Shown: positions 8,672-18,769, numbered from the stretch's first letter. The stretch: 64,000 bases of DNA from Psychrobacter sp. JCM 18902 (GCF_904846615.1 NZ_CAJHBK010000001.1:2542001-2606000); one strand, 5' to 3'. Notes: generated by a model from the sequence alone, not told the origin. Made by a program: numbers and translations.

Positions 8672-9544
8672 ATGACTGACCAACTCAAGCGCGCTATCAG
8701 CGCTGCGAAAACCGCCCAAACCAATGATAAACAAGCTGAAGCCACGCGCATCGCGAGCAGCAGTGCGGGTGATCAAATCTTCGATATGAGTGAGTCTTCT
8801 TACAAGACCAGTCACACTGCTATCCGTAAATCACGACGCTTTGCGATGCAAGGTCTATACGAATGGCTCGTCACTGACCGCCGCTTCGATATCGATGGTA
8901 AGCTTGGCTGGAAAGACAATGCCCCACACGATATCGCCGCTCGTACACGCGCGACCAATGCCATGCATACCGTGCATATTGGCTATTATCATGAAATGAT
9001 GCGTGACATCCCAGAGCAGATCGAGGCGCTAGATGTCCTTATCTCTCAGCATCTTGACCGTGAAATCGATAAATTGGATACCGTCGAACACGCTATTCTT
9101 TTAATTGGTGCTTACGAGCTACAAAACCGCTTAGAGATTCCTTATAAAGTGGTACTTGATGAAGCGATGAAGCTGAATAATCACTTTGGCGCTACTGACG
9201 CGCATAAATTGATTAATGCCGTCCTTGATAAAATGGCGGTAGAGCTACGTGCTATTGAAGTAGAAGCAGATAGCAAAGCCAATTTACGCACCTCACAAAA
9301 AACGGCTGCTAAACCTGTAATAAAAGCGGATAGCAATGCTGACGATAACGCTGATATAGAAGATAGTGCTGATACAGCTGCCATTGAAGAAAAATCAACT
9401 ACTTCAAACAAGCCTCGTATTAGCGCCAATAATGCTACCGTCAAACGCAATAGCGCTAGTAAGGCTACTGCCAATATTAGTGACTTTAAAGCGAGCAAAA
9501 AAGCGATTGAAACAGACCGCACTGATGCAGACAGCAAAGACTAA
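8672..9544 (+). CDS. nusB: Transcription antitermination factor NusB with long N- and C-terminal extensions
   Basis: NusB binds boxA RNA with NusE (S10) and supports rRNA antitermination. The core is at about residues 51-195: [13 protein letters not shown] (54-66), [16 protein letters not shown] (about 135-150) and a terminal [13 protein letters not shown]. The usual length is about 140-150 residues, whereas this product has 290. The first 45 residues and the last 95 are polar and Ala/Ser/Asp/Lys-rich, with no apparent fold. The stop lies 2 bases before thiL, implying coupling. Confidence 0.93.
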   Translation: MTDQLKRAISAAKTAQTNDKQAEATRIASSSAGDQIFDMSESSYKTSHTAIRKSRRFAMQGLYEWLVTDRRFDIDGKLGWKDNAPHDIAARTRATNAMHTVHIGYYHEMMRDIPEQIEALDVLISQHLDREIDKLDTVEHAILLIGAYELQNRLEIPYKVVLDEAMKLNNHFGATDAHKLINAVLDKMAVELRAIEVEADSKANLRTSQKTAAKPVIKADSNADDNADIEDSADTAAIEEKSTTSNKPRISANNATVKRNSASKATANISDFKASKKAIETDRTDADSKD

Positions 9545-9546
9545 TC

Positions 9547-10587
9547 ATGAATGAGTTTGAGCTGATTGAGCGTATATTCTCCCAAATGCAAGCTGCGCAG
9601 TCATTGTCTAGCAGTGTCGACAAAGACAGTGTTGAAAAAGGCATTGGTGATGATGCCGCGGTGATGAGCTTGCCTGCAGGCGCGCGCTTGGTCAGCTGTA
9701 TTGATACACTGGTTCAAGGTCGACACTTCAGCGCCGATTGGCAACAAGTGAATAAGCTGGCATTTACCATCGGTTATAAAGCCGTGGCAGTGAACGTCTC
9801 AGATATTGCCGCTATGGGTGCAACTCCGCATAGTATTCTACTGGCGTTAGCCTTACCTCAGCGCTTGGCAAATGAGCACTGGTTAAGTGAATTTGCTAAA
9901 GGCTTATTTCATGCTTGCCAGCTATTTGGGGTGACGCTGATTGGGGGTGATACCACGCGCAGCGACAATTTAGTGCTTAGTATCAGCGCGCAAGGGTTAC
10001 TTACCAAAGAGACGCCAGCCGTCTACCGTTCAGGCGCGCAAGTTGGCGACAAACTCTATGTCTCAGGCACGCTTGGCGATGCCGCTTATGCGCTACAGCA
10101 TCCTGATACTGCTATCGGTATTGAGCTTGCGCATCGTCTACATATGCCAACGCCACGTATTGCACTGGGTGCAGCATTGGCAAAAATTGGTGCGACTGCG
10201 ATGATAGATATCTCAGATGGTCTGTCTCAAGATATTGGACATATCTGCCAACAAAGCAGCGTTAGTATGCGCATTCATCTTGATCAGCTACCTACTAGCA
10301 ACGCATTGGCAAACGCTGAGTTGACCGAGCGCTTGTTGTGCCAGCTGACTGGCGGTGATGATTATGAATTGGCTTTTACTTTGCCTGCTCATATTGAACC
10401 ACCTGTTAATGACAGTAGCAACACGCCTGTTACCTGTATCGGCGAAGTCATAGCCGTAAATGAGCCAGATTCTATCAAAAATTTACCACCAGAGCTTTTT
10501 TATCAAGGACAGCCAATCACACCTACCCATCCCGCCCCCTTTACTACTTGGCCCAATCTGACGGGTTACCAACATTTTGCAGGTTAA
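9547..10587 (+). CDS. thiL: Thiamine-monophosphate kinase
   Basis: It converts thiamine monophosphate to thiamine pyrophosphate with ATP. The 346-residue protein shows the PurM/ThiL-type pattern: GIGDDAAV (about 32-39), the CIDTLVQGRHF strand with metal-binding Asp, the VNVSDIAAMGA signature (about 87-97), IGGDTTRSD (about 135-143) and MIDISDGLSQDIGH. It sits 2 bases after nusB and 3 bases before pgpA in one operon. Confidence 0.96.
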   Translation: MNEFELIERIFSQMQAAQSLSSSVDKDSVEKGIGDDAAVMSLPAGARLVSCIDTLVQGRHFSADWQQVNKLAFTIGYKAVAVNVSDIAAMGATPHSILLALALPQRLANEHWLSEFAKGLFHACQLFGVTLIGGDTTRSDNLVLSISAQGLLTKETPAVYRSGAQVGDKLYVSGTLGDAAYALQHPDTAIGIELAHRLHMPTPRIALGAALAKIGATAMIDISDGLSQDIGHICQQSSVSMRIHLDQLPTSNALANAELTERLLCQLTGGDDYELAFTLPAHIEPPVNDSSNTPVTCIGEVIAVNEPDSIKNLPPELFYQGQPITPTHPAPFTTWPNLTGYQHFAG

Positions 10588-10590
10588 CCC

Positions 10591-11169
10591 ATGATTGATC
10601 ACAACCTATCTAAGCCTGATATCCGTAAAGCCAATGATTGCCCGCCGCTACCCGCCAATGCCAATATGCTTGACCGCGTAGTTTATTGGCTTGGGTTAGG
10701 TTTAGGTAGTGGCCTACCGCGCCGTGCGCCTGGTACTTGGGGAACTGTTGGCGGCTTAATCGTCGCCATACCGCTACTGAGCTTAGGCTTCGTACCATTC
10801 TTGATTATTACCATTCTGTCCTGTCTGGTTGGTAACGAGATATGTGGTCGCACCTCGAATCTGATGGGCGGGCATGATAACCCGCATATTGTTTGGGATG
10901 AATGGGCAGGCATATGGCTTACCCTACTGCCGCTATCTTATATGGGTATCGCTGACGGCAATTTTTGGCAAAATATCGCCCAAATCTCTTCTATTATTGC
11001 CATCATTATCGCCTTTATATTATTCCGATTTTTTGACATTATTAAGCCACCACCGATTGGCTGGGCAGATAAAAAAGTCGCAGGCGGCCTAGGTATCATG
11101 CTTGATGACATCATCGCAGGTATCATGGCAGCAGCCGTTTGGATCATTATTTATACCACCATCCTTTAA
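10591..11169 (+). CDS. pgpA: Phosphatidylglycerophosphatase A
   Basis: It dephosphorylates phosphatidylglycerol phosphate to phosphatidylglycerol at the inner membrane. The 192-residue product has the PgpA motifs GLGSGLPRRAPGTWGT (about 36-51) and the acidic DEWAGIW (about 103-109), plus FFDIIKPPPIG and a C-terminal GLGIMLDDIIAG. Three to four hydrophobic segments are evident. It closes the ribH-nusB-thiL-pgpA unit; a small hairpin (TCGCTT/AAGCGA) follows the stop. Confidence 0.95.
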   Translation: MIDHNLSKPDIRKANDCPPLPANANMLDRVVYWLGLGLGSGLPRRAPGTWGTVGGLIVAIPLLSLGFVPFLIITILSCLVGNEICGRTSNLMGGHDNPHIVWDEWAGIWLTLLPLSYMGIADGNFWQNIAQISSIIAIIIAFILFRFFDIIKPPPIGWADKKVAGGLGIMLDDIIAGIMAAAVWIIIYTTIL

Positions 11170-11426
11170 TTGTTAAATTAGCCTCGCTTTTATATAAGCG
11201 ACGGTCTTTCATAACCGATTGTCGTTTATAGTCCATCATTTTTTTAACTCTCCCGCTTTTTTAGTAATGCGTTTGTGACGATAGCCAATTTATCAGCAAG
11301 CCACCAGTAAATGGTAAGCCCATGACAAGCAACGTAAGTTACAAAGATATCACGACATAGCGTTTTAGTTAAATGACGGTTTGCGCTATAATTCTAAATT
11401 ATATTTTGTTACATTTGTAGGCTATT

Positions 11427-12809
11427 ATGACAAATCCCCTCTCGGTAATCATCCTCGCTGCCGGCAAAGGCACGCGTATGCAGTCGGCTAAGCCAAAAGT
11501 GCTACAGACATTGGCTGGTAAGTCGTTATTGGGTCATGTCCTTGATACGTGTCATCAATTAACGGTTGACGACACTATTATTGTTCATGGTTTTGGTGGC
11601 GAGCAAGTCCAAGCAGATATCAATGCTCAATATGCGCATCTGCCTATTACTTGGGTTGCTCAGACTGAGCAATTAGGTACTGGACATGCAGTGAAAGTGA
11701 CCCTGTCGGAATTACCCAAAGAAGGGCAAAGCCTGATTCTCTATGGTGATGTGCCATTAGTCAGCTGCCAGACATTAGCAACGCTACAAGCGGCTAACAC
11801 CGAGGGCATGTCGATGTTGACCTTGACCGTAGACAACCCTTTTGGTCTCGGTCGTATCAAACGTGACAAAGACGGCAACATCGAAGCCATCGTCGAGCAA
11901 AAAGATGCCAGCGCCGATGAGCAGAAAATCCAAGAGATTAATAGCGGTATTTACTGCGTCGATAATGCGTTATTGCATAAATACCTGCCAAAGCTGTCTA
12001 ATGACAATGCGCAGCAAGAATACTACCTAACGGATATCGTTAAAATGGCGGTCGCTGAAGGCATTAATATTGTCGCGATTGAGCCTGAGCATACCTTTGA
12101 GATTGAAGGCGTCAATAACCGCCAACAACTTGCAAGCTTAGAGCGCACTTGGCAAGGCAAACTGGTTGCCGACTTACAAGAAGCGGGCGTGCAGTTTGCT
12201 GATCCGACGCGCGTTGATATTCGCGGTACCTTGACTGCGGGTCAAGATGTGTTTGTCGATGTGGGTGTGGTATTCGAGGGTGATTGTGTCTTAGGTGACA
12301 ATGTTTATATCGAAGCGGGCTGTGTCATCAAAAACGCCCACATTGATAATGCCTGCCACATAAAACCTTATTGCGTGATTGATCGCGCTGAGATTGGGGC
12401 AGGTGTTGATGTCGGTCCTTTCGCCCATTTGCGTCCTGAAACCGTACTGTCTGATAACAGTAAAGTTGGTAATTTCGTCGAAATTAAAAAATCAACGGTC
12501 GGTCATGGCAGCAAGGTTAATCACTTGAGTTATATCGGTGATACGACCATTGGTACAGAGGTCAATGTCGGCGCTGGCGTCATTACTTGTAATTATGATG
12601 GTGTCAATAAATCACAAACCATTATTGAAGACAATGCCTTCATTGGCTCGAACTCAAGTTTAGTGGCACCTGTGACTATTGGTGATACCGCTACGGTTGC
12701 CGCAGGTTCAGTGATTACTAAAGACGTCGACAGTAAAGCATTAGCCTTTGGACGGGCACGACAAACTCAGAAAAACGACTTTCAGCGTCCGACCAAAAAG
12801 TCAAAATAG
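11427..12809 (+). CDS. glmU: Bifunctional GlcN-1-P acetyltransferase / UDP-GlcNAc pyrophosphorylase
   Basis: GlmU makes UDP-GlcNAc for peptidoglycan and lipid A. The N-terminal uridylyltransferase domain carries LAAGKGTRM at 10-18 and the TEQLGTGHA substrate loop. The C-terminal half (about 250-450) is a left-handed beta-helix of hexapeptide repeats with FAHLRPET, FVEIKKSTVG and the CNYDG catalytic loop of the acetyltransferase. The 460-residue length is typical. glmS follows 247 bases downstream on the same strand, giving consecutive steps of one pathway. Confidence 0.97.
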   Translation: MTNPLSVIILAAGKGTRMQSAKPKVLQTLAGKSLLGHVLDTCHQLTVDDTIIVHGFGGEQVQADINAQYAHLPITWVAQTEQLGTGHAVKVTLSELPKEGQSLILYGDVPLVSCQTLATLQAANTEGMSMLTLTVDNPFGLGRIKRDKDGNIEAIVEQKDASADEQKIQEINSGIYCVDNALLHKYLPKLSNDNAQQEYYLTDIVKMAVAEGINIVAIEPEHTFEIEGVNNRQQLASLERTWQGKLVADLQEAGVQFADPTRVDIRGTLTAGQDVFVDVGVVFEGDCVLGDNVYIEAGCVIKNAHIDNACHIKPYCVIDRAEIGAGVDVGPFAHLRPETVLSDNSKVGNFVEIKKSTVGHGSKVNHLSYIGDTTIGTEVNVGAGVITCNYDGVNKSQTIIEDNAFIGSNSSLVAPVTIGDTATVAAGSVITKDVDSKALAFGRARQTQKNDFQRPTKKSK

Positions 12810-12857
12810 CAATGGTCAATCACAAGCATTTTGAACAGTATCTATTGAAGTAATACT

Positions 12858-12888
12858 AAGCAGCATGACAATTTTTGTGATGCTGCTT
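12858..12888 (+). terminator. Hairpin after glmU
   Basis: Arms AAGCAGCAT (12858-12866) and ATGCTGCTT (12880-12888) pair perfectly around a 13-base loop 49 bases after glmU. The following sequence is T-rich but interrupted (CCTTATATTTAT), so termination may be partial. Confidence 0.55.
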
Positions 12889-13056
12889 CCTTATATTTAT
12901 AACGTCAAAATTGTTAGTATAAAAGCTCTGCCAGTATGAACTTCTATTATTTATTGACTGAACATTATCGCCTCTCAAAGTATTTGAGCGTTTAAGCATT
13001 GAAACATTGAAGCCTTTAAAAATCAAAACATGAAACATCGAATTTAAGGAATAGTT

Positions 13057-14901
13057 ATGTGTGGAATCGTTGGAGCAGTCGCTGAGCGTAATATCGCTAA
13101 TATCTTACTTGAGGGTCTTAAGCGTCTAGAATACCGTGGTTATGATTCTGCCGGTCTGACCGTCATTCGTGATGGCGAACTCCATCGCGAGCGCCAAGTG
13201 GGTAAAGTGCAAGCATTGGTCGATGCTGTGGCAGTTAATCCTGAATTTTTCGATGGTCACATTGGTATTGCACATACACGTTGGGCAACCCATGGCGAGC
13301 CGGCACAGCGTAATGCCCATCCGCACGTATCAGGCAAGATTGCTGTGGTACATAACGGTATCGTTGAAAACTATGCCGAATTAAAAGAAGAATTGATTGC
13401 TAAAGGTTACGTATTTACGTCGCAGACTGATACCGAAGTCGTCGCTCATCTAATCAATGATATCTACAAAACCACACCTGATTTACTAGAGGCGGTTCGT
13501 GCGGTTATTCCGTTATTACATGGCGCATTTGCCCTTGGTATTCTACATATCGACTGCCCAGAAGAGCTGATTACTGTTCGTTTAGGCTCTCCACTAGTGA
13601 TTGGTGTGGGTATCGGTGAGAATTTTATTGCTTCTGATCAATTAGCCCTACTACCGGTCACCAATCGCTTTATGTACCTAGAAGAAGGTGATATCGCCAA
13701 ATTGACGCGCAGTAGCATTCAGGTTTATGCCGATGGTGTCGAAGTAAAACGTCAGATACATGAAATTGATGCCGCCCAACATAATGCGGATAAAGGTGAA
13801 TTTAAGCATTATATGCTCAAAGAAATCTATGAGCAGCCAGACGCGGTCGCCCGTACTGTTGAGATGGCTGTAGATAGCGATGAGCCATCTAAACTGCGTG
13901 ATGATTTTTTACAGCGTCATGAAGCGCAATTAAAAGGCATTAAGCATGTCCAAGTCATCGCTTGTGGTACCAGTTACCACTCAGGCTTGGTCGCAAAATA
14001 TTGGTTTGAGAGCTTGATTCGTGTGCCTTGTTCCGTTGAAGTCGCTAGTGAATTTCGCTATCGCAATCCTGTCGTCATCGACAACACACTTGTCATTTGT
14101 ATTTCTCAATCTGGCGAAACGGCAGACACGTTATCGGCGCTACGTGATATTCAAAAGCACACACCAGCAGGTCTAGTTAGCTTAGCATTATGCAACGTAC
14201 CGACATCGTCTTTGGTACGTGAGACGGATATCTTTTTACCAACGCTTGCTGGTCCCGAGATTGGTGTTGCTTCTACCAAAGCATTCACCACTCAGCTCGC
14301 CGCTTTAATGCTATTGGTCTTAAAAGTGGGTGTCGTTCAGGAGCGCATGACTGGCGAAAACCTGAGTACCTTGCTTGGTAAATTGCAAGAGCTACGTGGT
14401 CAACTACATGCCAGCTTAAACCTCGATGCGCCTATCAAAGCCATGAGTGAGCATTTTGAGTATAAAAAGAGCTGCTTGTTCTTAGGTCGTGGTTTGCAGT
14501 TTCCAATAGCACTAGAAGGCGCGTTAAAGCTGAAAGAAATCTCTTATATTCATGCTGAAGGCTATGCCGCAGGCGAGCTGAAACACGGTCCATTGGCATT
14601 GGTCGATAAAGACATGCCCATCGTCGTACTAGCGCCTAAAGACAGCATGTTTGATAAGCTAAAAGCCAATATGCAAGAAGTACACGCGCGTCATGGTGAG
14701 CTGTTTGTTTTTGCCAGTGAATCTAGTCAAATGGTCGCAGAAGACAGATTGCATGTGGTCTATGTGCCCGATGTTTGTGAAACGCTTGCCCCTATCGTCT
14801 ACAGCGTACCCGTACAGCTGTTGTCATACCATGTCGCCGTAATGCGCGGTACAGACGTCGATCAGCCGCGTAACCTTGCTAAATCAGTGACTGTTGAGTA
14901 A
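13057..14901 (+). CDS. glmS: Glutamine--fructose-6-phosphate aminotransferase (isomerizing)
   Basis: GlmS makes glucosamine-6-phosphate from fructose-6-phosphate and glutamine, the entry step to UDP-GlcNAc. Its 614 residues comprise an Ntn glutaminase with Cys2 (MCGIVGAV), HTRWATHGEP (about 71-80) and HNGIVENY, followed by two SIS domains with CGTSYHSG, SQSGETADT and the C-terminal KSVTVE. The start has an AAGGA ribosome site. No glmS ribozyme was recognised upstream, as expected for this group. Confidence 0.97.
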   Translation: MCGIVGAVAERNIANILLEGLKRLEYRGYDSAGLTVIRDGELHRERQVGKVQALVDAVAVNPEFFDGHIGIAHTRWATHGEPAQRNAHPHVSGKIAVVHNGIVENYAELKEELIAKGYVFTSQTDTEVVAHLINDIYKTTPDLLEAVRAVIPLLHGAFALGILHIDCPEELITVRLGSPLVIGVGIGENFIASDQLALLPVTNRFMYLEEGDIAKLTRSSIQVYADGVEVKRQIHEIDAAQHNADKGEFKHYMLKEIYEQPDAVARTVEMAVDSDEPSKLRDDFLQRHEAQLKGIKHVQVIACGTSYHSGLVAKYWFESLIRVPCSVEVASEFRYRNPVVIDNTLVICISQSGETADTLSALRDIQKHTPAGLVSLALCNVPTSSLVRETDIFLPTLAGPEIGVASTKAFTTQLAALMLLVLKVGVVQERMTGENLSTLLGKLQELRGQLHASLNLDAPIKAMSEHFEYKKSCLFLGRGLQFPIALEGALKLKEISYIHAEGYAAGELKHGPLALVDKDMPIVVLAPKDSMFDKLKANMQEVHARHGELFVFASESSQMVAEDRLHVVYVPDVCETLAPIVYSVPVQLLSYHVAVMRGTDVDQPRNLAKSVTVE

Positions 14902-14952
14902 CATAAGTATTTGATTTGATTTTATTATCAATTATTTACTTTTTGCACCGAG

Positions 14953-14995
14953 TCCTTCGCTATCTGGTAAGAATAAGATAGCGAAGGATTTTTTT
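14953..14995 (+). terminator. Rho-independent terminator of glmS
   Basis: A perfect 13-base stem (TCCTTCGCTATCT at 14953-14965 with AGATAGCGAAGGA at 14976-14988) and a 10-base loop are followed by seven T. It is a strong intrinsic terminator 51 bases after glmS. Confidence 0.92.
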
Positions 14996-15067
14996 GTGAA
15001 TAACGAAATAGAAAAATATCAGTAATTTATATAATTCAATCACTTATATAATTACTGTATCTACAGT

Positions 15068-15853
15068 ATGGACAATGAGAACATGGATATCGAAAGCGGC
15101 ACCGCCAATCAAATCGCTAGTCAAATAGAAATAATCTATGAAGATGAATTTCTGGTGGCAATTAATAAAGAGGCTGGTCTATTGGTGCATCGCAGTTGGC
15201 TGGATAAAGGCGAGACACGCTTTGCCATGCAACTCACCCGTGATGCGGTAGGTTGTCATGTATTTCCGGTGCATAGGTTAGACAAGCCTACGTCAGGCGT
15301 ATTATTGTTTGCCAAGAGCTCAGCTGTGGCGCGTAGCCTTGGCGAGGCCTTTACGGCACATACCGTGACGAAGCAATATCTAGCCGTGGTACGCGGCTTT
15401 ATGCCAGACCAAGGCACCGTAGATTATGCGTTGAGCTTTCAACCCGATGCCATCGCCGATAAGTTTGCAAATTTGGACAAACCCGCTCAAGAGGCGGTGA
15501 CCCATTGGCAAAGTTTGGCACAAATCGAGCTACCATTTGCCGTATCAAAAAAGCATGACACGAGCCGCTATAGTCTTGTGCGCTTGACACCCGAGACTGG
15601 GCGCAAGCATCAGCTGCGTCGGCACATGCGACATGTGTTCCATCATATCGTGGGTGATACCAGCCACGGCGATATACGTCACACACGATTTTTTCGTACT
15701 CACTATGATTGTACGCGCATGCTGCTGCATGCTCAGACTTTAGCGCTCAGCCACCCCGTCACTGGTGAGCCATTATTGCTAAAAGCTAAATTAGACGACC
15801 AATGGATGCGTATCTTAGAAGAGTTTTCTTGGGTAGACAGCGCTAAAGATTAA
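15068..15853 (+). CDS. truC: TruC-like RluA-family pseudouridine synthase
   Basis: This enzyme family isomerises uridine to pseudouridine; TruC acts on U65 of some tRNAs. The 261-residue protein carries the RluA signature HRLDKPTSGVLLF at 69-81 with catalytic Asp72. It also has GLLVHRSWLD (38-47), a TruC-like feature, and TGRKHQLRRHMRH. There is no S4 RNA-binding domain, which agrees with TruC rather than RluC or RluD. The ribosome site of the first ATG is poor; an in-frame ATG at 15083 is an alternative start. It converges on the eamA-like gene. Confidence 0.88.
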   Translation: MDNENMDIESGTANQIASQIEIIYEDEFLVAINKEAGLLVHRSWLDKGETRFAMQLTRDAVGCHVFPVHRLDKPTSGVLLFAKSSAVARSLGEAFTAHTVTKQYLAVVRGFMPDQGTVDYALSFQPDAIADKFANLDKPAQEAVTHWQSLAQIELPFAVSKKHDTSRYSLVRLTPETGRKHQLRRHMRHVFHHIVGDTSHGDIRHTRFFRTHYDCTRMLLHAQTLALSHPVTGEPLLLKAKLDDQWMRILEEFSWVDSAKD

Positions 15854-15914
15854 ACAGTGTAGGTTTTATCTTAGATAGTCATATGAAAGAAGTCGACATA
15901 CTGATGCTAGATAT

Positions 15915-15994
15915 GAAGGTTCGATACCCTAGTAAGGACTTGAACCTTCGGCTATGAGCGTTTGGATTTTTATTTTTATTTTTATTTTTATTTA
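15915..15994. repeat. Inverted repeat and (ATTTTT)n simple repeat between convergent genes
   Basis: GAAGGTTC (15915-15922) and GAACCTTC (15942-15949) form an 8-base inverted repeat. Just after it is a run of about four ATTTTT units (15966-15993). The hairpin followed by a T-rich tract could serve as a loose terminator for truC. Confidence 0.5.
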
Positions 15995-16030
15995 CCGTAA
16001 GCGCTGTTATAGAAATAAGAAAAGCTAACA

Positions 16031-16975
16031 TCATATTGGCTGGCGCTTTCTTCCCAGTTTCATTTTTATATTCGCTAGCACCAACCCCGACAATATCAAT
16101 ATCATTGCCAGCATCTTCCACCATGTCACGACCTCTCCTGTAAGCAGCACTGAGGTTGTCATACCGAATACTGGCACCAATAGAGCAAACGGCATAACCT
16201 TAGAAGCCGTATTTTGACTAAGCAGATGCGCCCACAGTCCAAAGCCTATCAGCGTTGAGACATACACGATAAACCCAAGTGATAACCAAGACTTAAGCGA
16301 TGCCTCTGTAAACGTCGCTAGCTGCCATGCCTCGGTCTCAAATATGAGAGAAGATAGCGTTAAAATCACGCAAGCGATCAGACCACCCCAAACCACGAGA
16401 GCGAGAGCAGACAACGCGGATGCCTTATTCCTTCCAGTATTAGACGAAATAATAGCCCCGTCTGATCCTTGCTGCGTCGCTTGTGTTGAAACCTGTTTTG
16501 AAGCAATGTTACCAAAGCTCCAGCCTATGGCCGCAATCAAGATACAGACAAACCCAGCCAGAGGCATGTCACCACCAAGGTTCAACGCGATGACGCTAAG
16601 CCCTAGCACACCGACCAGCATACCGATGATTTGCATGCGACTCACTGCCTCACCCAGTATAAAATACGCCAACAATACGGTAATAAAAATTTGAATTTGT
16701 AGCAATAGTGCCGTCAATCCTGCTGATGCCCCTAAGTGCATGGCAGTAAAGACAAAAGCATACTGCATGACAAACGTACCGATAGCATAGATAAGTAATG
16801 TACGGTTAAATTTGGGCGGCTTCAGAAAGAAAACCAGTGGCACAGCGGTAAAGAAAAAACGCAGGGCGGTGAGCATTAGCGGTGGAAAGCTTTCAAGCCC
16901 CCATGCAATAAAAGTAAAGTTCACACCCCAAATAAAAGTAACCAGTACAGCCAATGCAGTGTATATAGGAGTCAT
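16031..16975 (-). CDS. EamA/DMT-family transporter
   Basis: The 314-residue protein has about ten hydrophobic segments arranged as two five-helix EamA units. It opens with ALAVLVTFIWGVNFTFIAWGL, the usual first helix of amino-acid or metabolite exporters such as the cysteine/O-acetylserine exporter EamA. The second unit is preceded by an insertion of about 25 polar residues (TQATQQGSDGAIISSNTGRN). The substrate cannot be read from sequence. Export of cysteine-related compounds would suit the nearby sulfur cluster, but that is inference. Confidence 0.85.
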   Translation of the reverse strand: MTPIYTALAVLVTFIWGVNFTFIAWGLESFPPLMLTALRFFFTAVPLVFFLKPPKFNRTLLIYAIGTFVMQYAFVFTAMHLGASAGLTALLLQIQIFITVLLAYFILGEAVSRMQIIGMLVGVLGLSVIALNLGGDMPLAGFVCILIAAIGWSFGNIASKQVSTQATQQGSDGAIISSNTGRNKASALSALALVVWGGLIACVILTLSSLIFETEAWQLATFTEASLKSWLSLGFIVYVSTLIGFGLWAHLLSQNTASKVMPFALLVPVFGMTTSVLLTGEVVTWWKMLAMILILSGLVLANIKMKLGRKRQPI

Positions 16976-17055
16976 ATCGTTGGCCTAAGAAATTATGGCT
17001 GGTTATTATATTTAAAAAAATTTTATGACAATCTCGTATTAACCATAGGATGCTT

Positions 17056-17691
17056 TTAGAGAGCGAGCACCACACTTACAAACAATAGAACGGCAATGAG
17101 CATTAATGCTGCACCGCCTATTTTTGTAATTAACTATAGGTTATCTTGAGCTTTCCATAGATATCGACTAGCTAAAGCAAATGCTTCTGCGTAGCAAAAA
17201 TGGATCAGTAAAACCAATAGGCAAAAAGTTGAAGCTAAAATCAGAAATTGAGAAAGATAGGTCTGCTCAGTGTCGATAAATTGCGGAAATACAGCCATAG
17301 AAAATAAGATAGGTTTTGGGTTAGAAAGAGAGGTTAGCAAACCTTCTTTGAATAACCTACCAGCACTTGTACTACTCACATCTAACGTGTTACCAGAATC
17401 TAGGACAAATGATTTTCTTTTTCCAAAGGCCATTTTAAAACCCAAGTAGAATATATATTGCGCCCACTAATTGAATGGCCAAGAACATTTTCTTTGATGT
17501 TGCAATCACTAGTCCAATACTAGTAGCTGAGACAATAGCCGCGCCTAGCATTCCTAGAGAGATACCTAAGATGCCATAAGCTATTTTTTTCGACCATGCG
17601 TCAGGGAGTTTGTAATACTTAGAATTACACCGGGGCCTGGGCTAGCAATAGTGGCAGAGGCTATAAGGATATATAGGGCAATGTTATTCAT
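17056..17691 (-). pseudogene. Disrupted LysE/RhtB-type amino-acid exporter
   Basis: The reconstructed product (about 212 residues, normal for LysE) begins MNNIALYILIASATIASPGPG at the ATG at 17691, with the family motif ASPGPGV. Three lesions are visible. A run of seven A (17584-17590) needs one more base to keep frame. The AIYIL-LGFKM junction near 17453 lacks two bases (expected AIYILYLGFKM). An in-frame TAG at 17134-17136 precedes a continuing helix, LITKIGGAALMLIAVLLF, that ends at a natural stop at 17056. The longest intact piece is 17134-17445. Sequence error could explain one lesion but not easily three. Confidence 0.88.
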
Positions 17692-17935
17692 TAAAATACG
17701 ACTACCAGAGTAAGCTTTTGTTGGCATTCTAGCATTTAATTGATATTTTAAACTATGCTTATTTTAGAAAGGACAGTCATTCCGAAAAACAAAAGAGTAT
17801 ACCCCGAGGGAACCAGCTACTTCACCCTTTAAATCCATTAATAGACCACTTAAAGCAGACTGATATAAGAGAACCACTCAAAATAAACTTTTGAACGATC
17901 TAAACGTTGCAGTGTAAACGCGCCAATATAAAGAC

Positions 17936-18769
17936 TTAAACCAATCCCTTATACAGAAAGTAACACCCTACAACCGTTAATAACAACGCAAAGCATTTTT
18001 TCAATAATTGCGGTGATAGTATATGAGCAACTTTCGCGCCTAGCTTGGCGGTGAAAAAGCTCATGATACTGATCCCTAAAAAGGCATAAATGTGCACAAA
18101 GCCAATGGTATTAGGCACATCAATTCGTTGCTGCATCCCAAAGAACATAAAACCTAATGCACCAGCAATGGCAATCGGCAGACCACAAGCTGCTGAGGTG
18201 CCAACGGCTTTTTGCATCACAACACTATACCGCGTGAGATAAGGCACGGTTAAGCTACCGCCGCCAATACCGAAAATGGCAGAAGCGATACCGATAACCC
18301 CACCTGCTGCTAATTGCCTAGGTTTTGAAGGCAATTGTGTATTAGCATCGTCGGTACTACTAGAATTGGTAGCATGATTAGCAACCTGTTTTTTGCCACC
18401 GAAAAACATCTTGTAGGCGACCCACAGCAAAAACACCCCAACAATGAGTTGAAGATACAGCCCAGATATCTGCCCTGCAATCCCTGCCCCTAAAAAGCAA
18501 CCAATCGCTAAGCCTGGTGCCAGATTTTTGAAGACAGGCCACATGACTGCGCCTTTTTTATTGTGTGCCATGAGCGAGCTGATCGAGGTGACAATGATGG
18601 TCGCCAATGACGTCCCCAATGCCAAATGCATGATATTGTCAGGGCTGTAACCCATTCGCGTAAAGACGATGAATAATAATGGCACGATAATTGTGCCACC
18701 GCCCACACCAAATAGCCCCGCAGCAAATCCTGCTAGCGCGCCTATGATTAAAAAAATGATTAATTCCAC
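17936..18769 (-). CDS. TauE/SafE family sulfite/anion exporter
   Basis: The 277-residue protein has eight or so membrane segments and two family half-repeats, each with a glycine-rich loop: LFGVGGGTIIVPLL (about 19-32) and IFGIGGGSLTVPYL (about 164-177). TauE/SafE members export sulfite, sulfoacetate or related organosulfur anions. The start codon is GTG without an evident ribosome site. It lies 77 bases downstream of the flavin reductase gene on the same strand, at the end of the methionine synthase cluster, so a role in sulfur compound handling is likely. Confidence 0.87.
   Translation of the reverse strand: MELIIFLIIGALAGFAAGLFGVGGGTIIVPLLFIVFTRMGYSPDNIMHLALGTSLATIIVTSISSLMAHNKKGAVMWPVFKNLAPGLAIGCFLGAGIAGQISGLYLQLIVGVFLLWVAYKMFFGGKKQVANHATNSSSTDDANTQLPSKPRQLAAGGVIGIASAIFGIGGGSLTVPYLTRYSVVMQKAVGTSAACGLPIAIAGALGFMFFGMQQRIDVPNTIGFVHIYAFLGISIMSFFTAKLGAKVAHILSPQLLKKCFALLLTVVGCYFLYKGLV

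Noticed and set aside
15966..15994. (ATTTTT)n run as a functional phase-variable repeat
   Set aside because: It lies between two convergent genes, outside any promoter or coding region, so no switch is expected.
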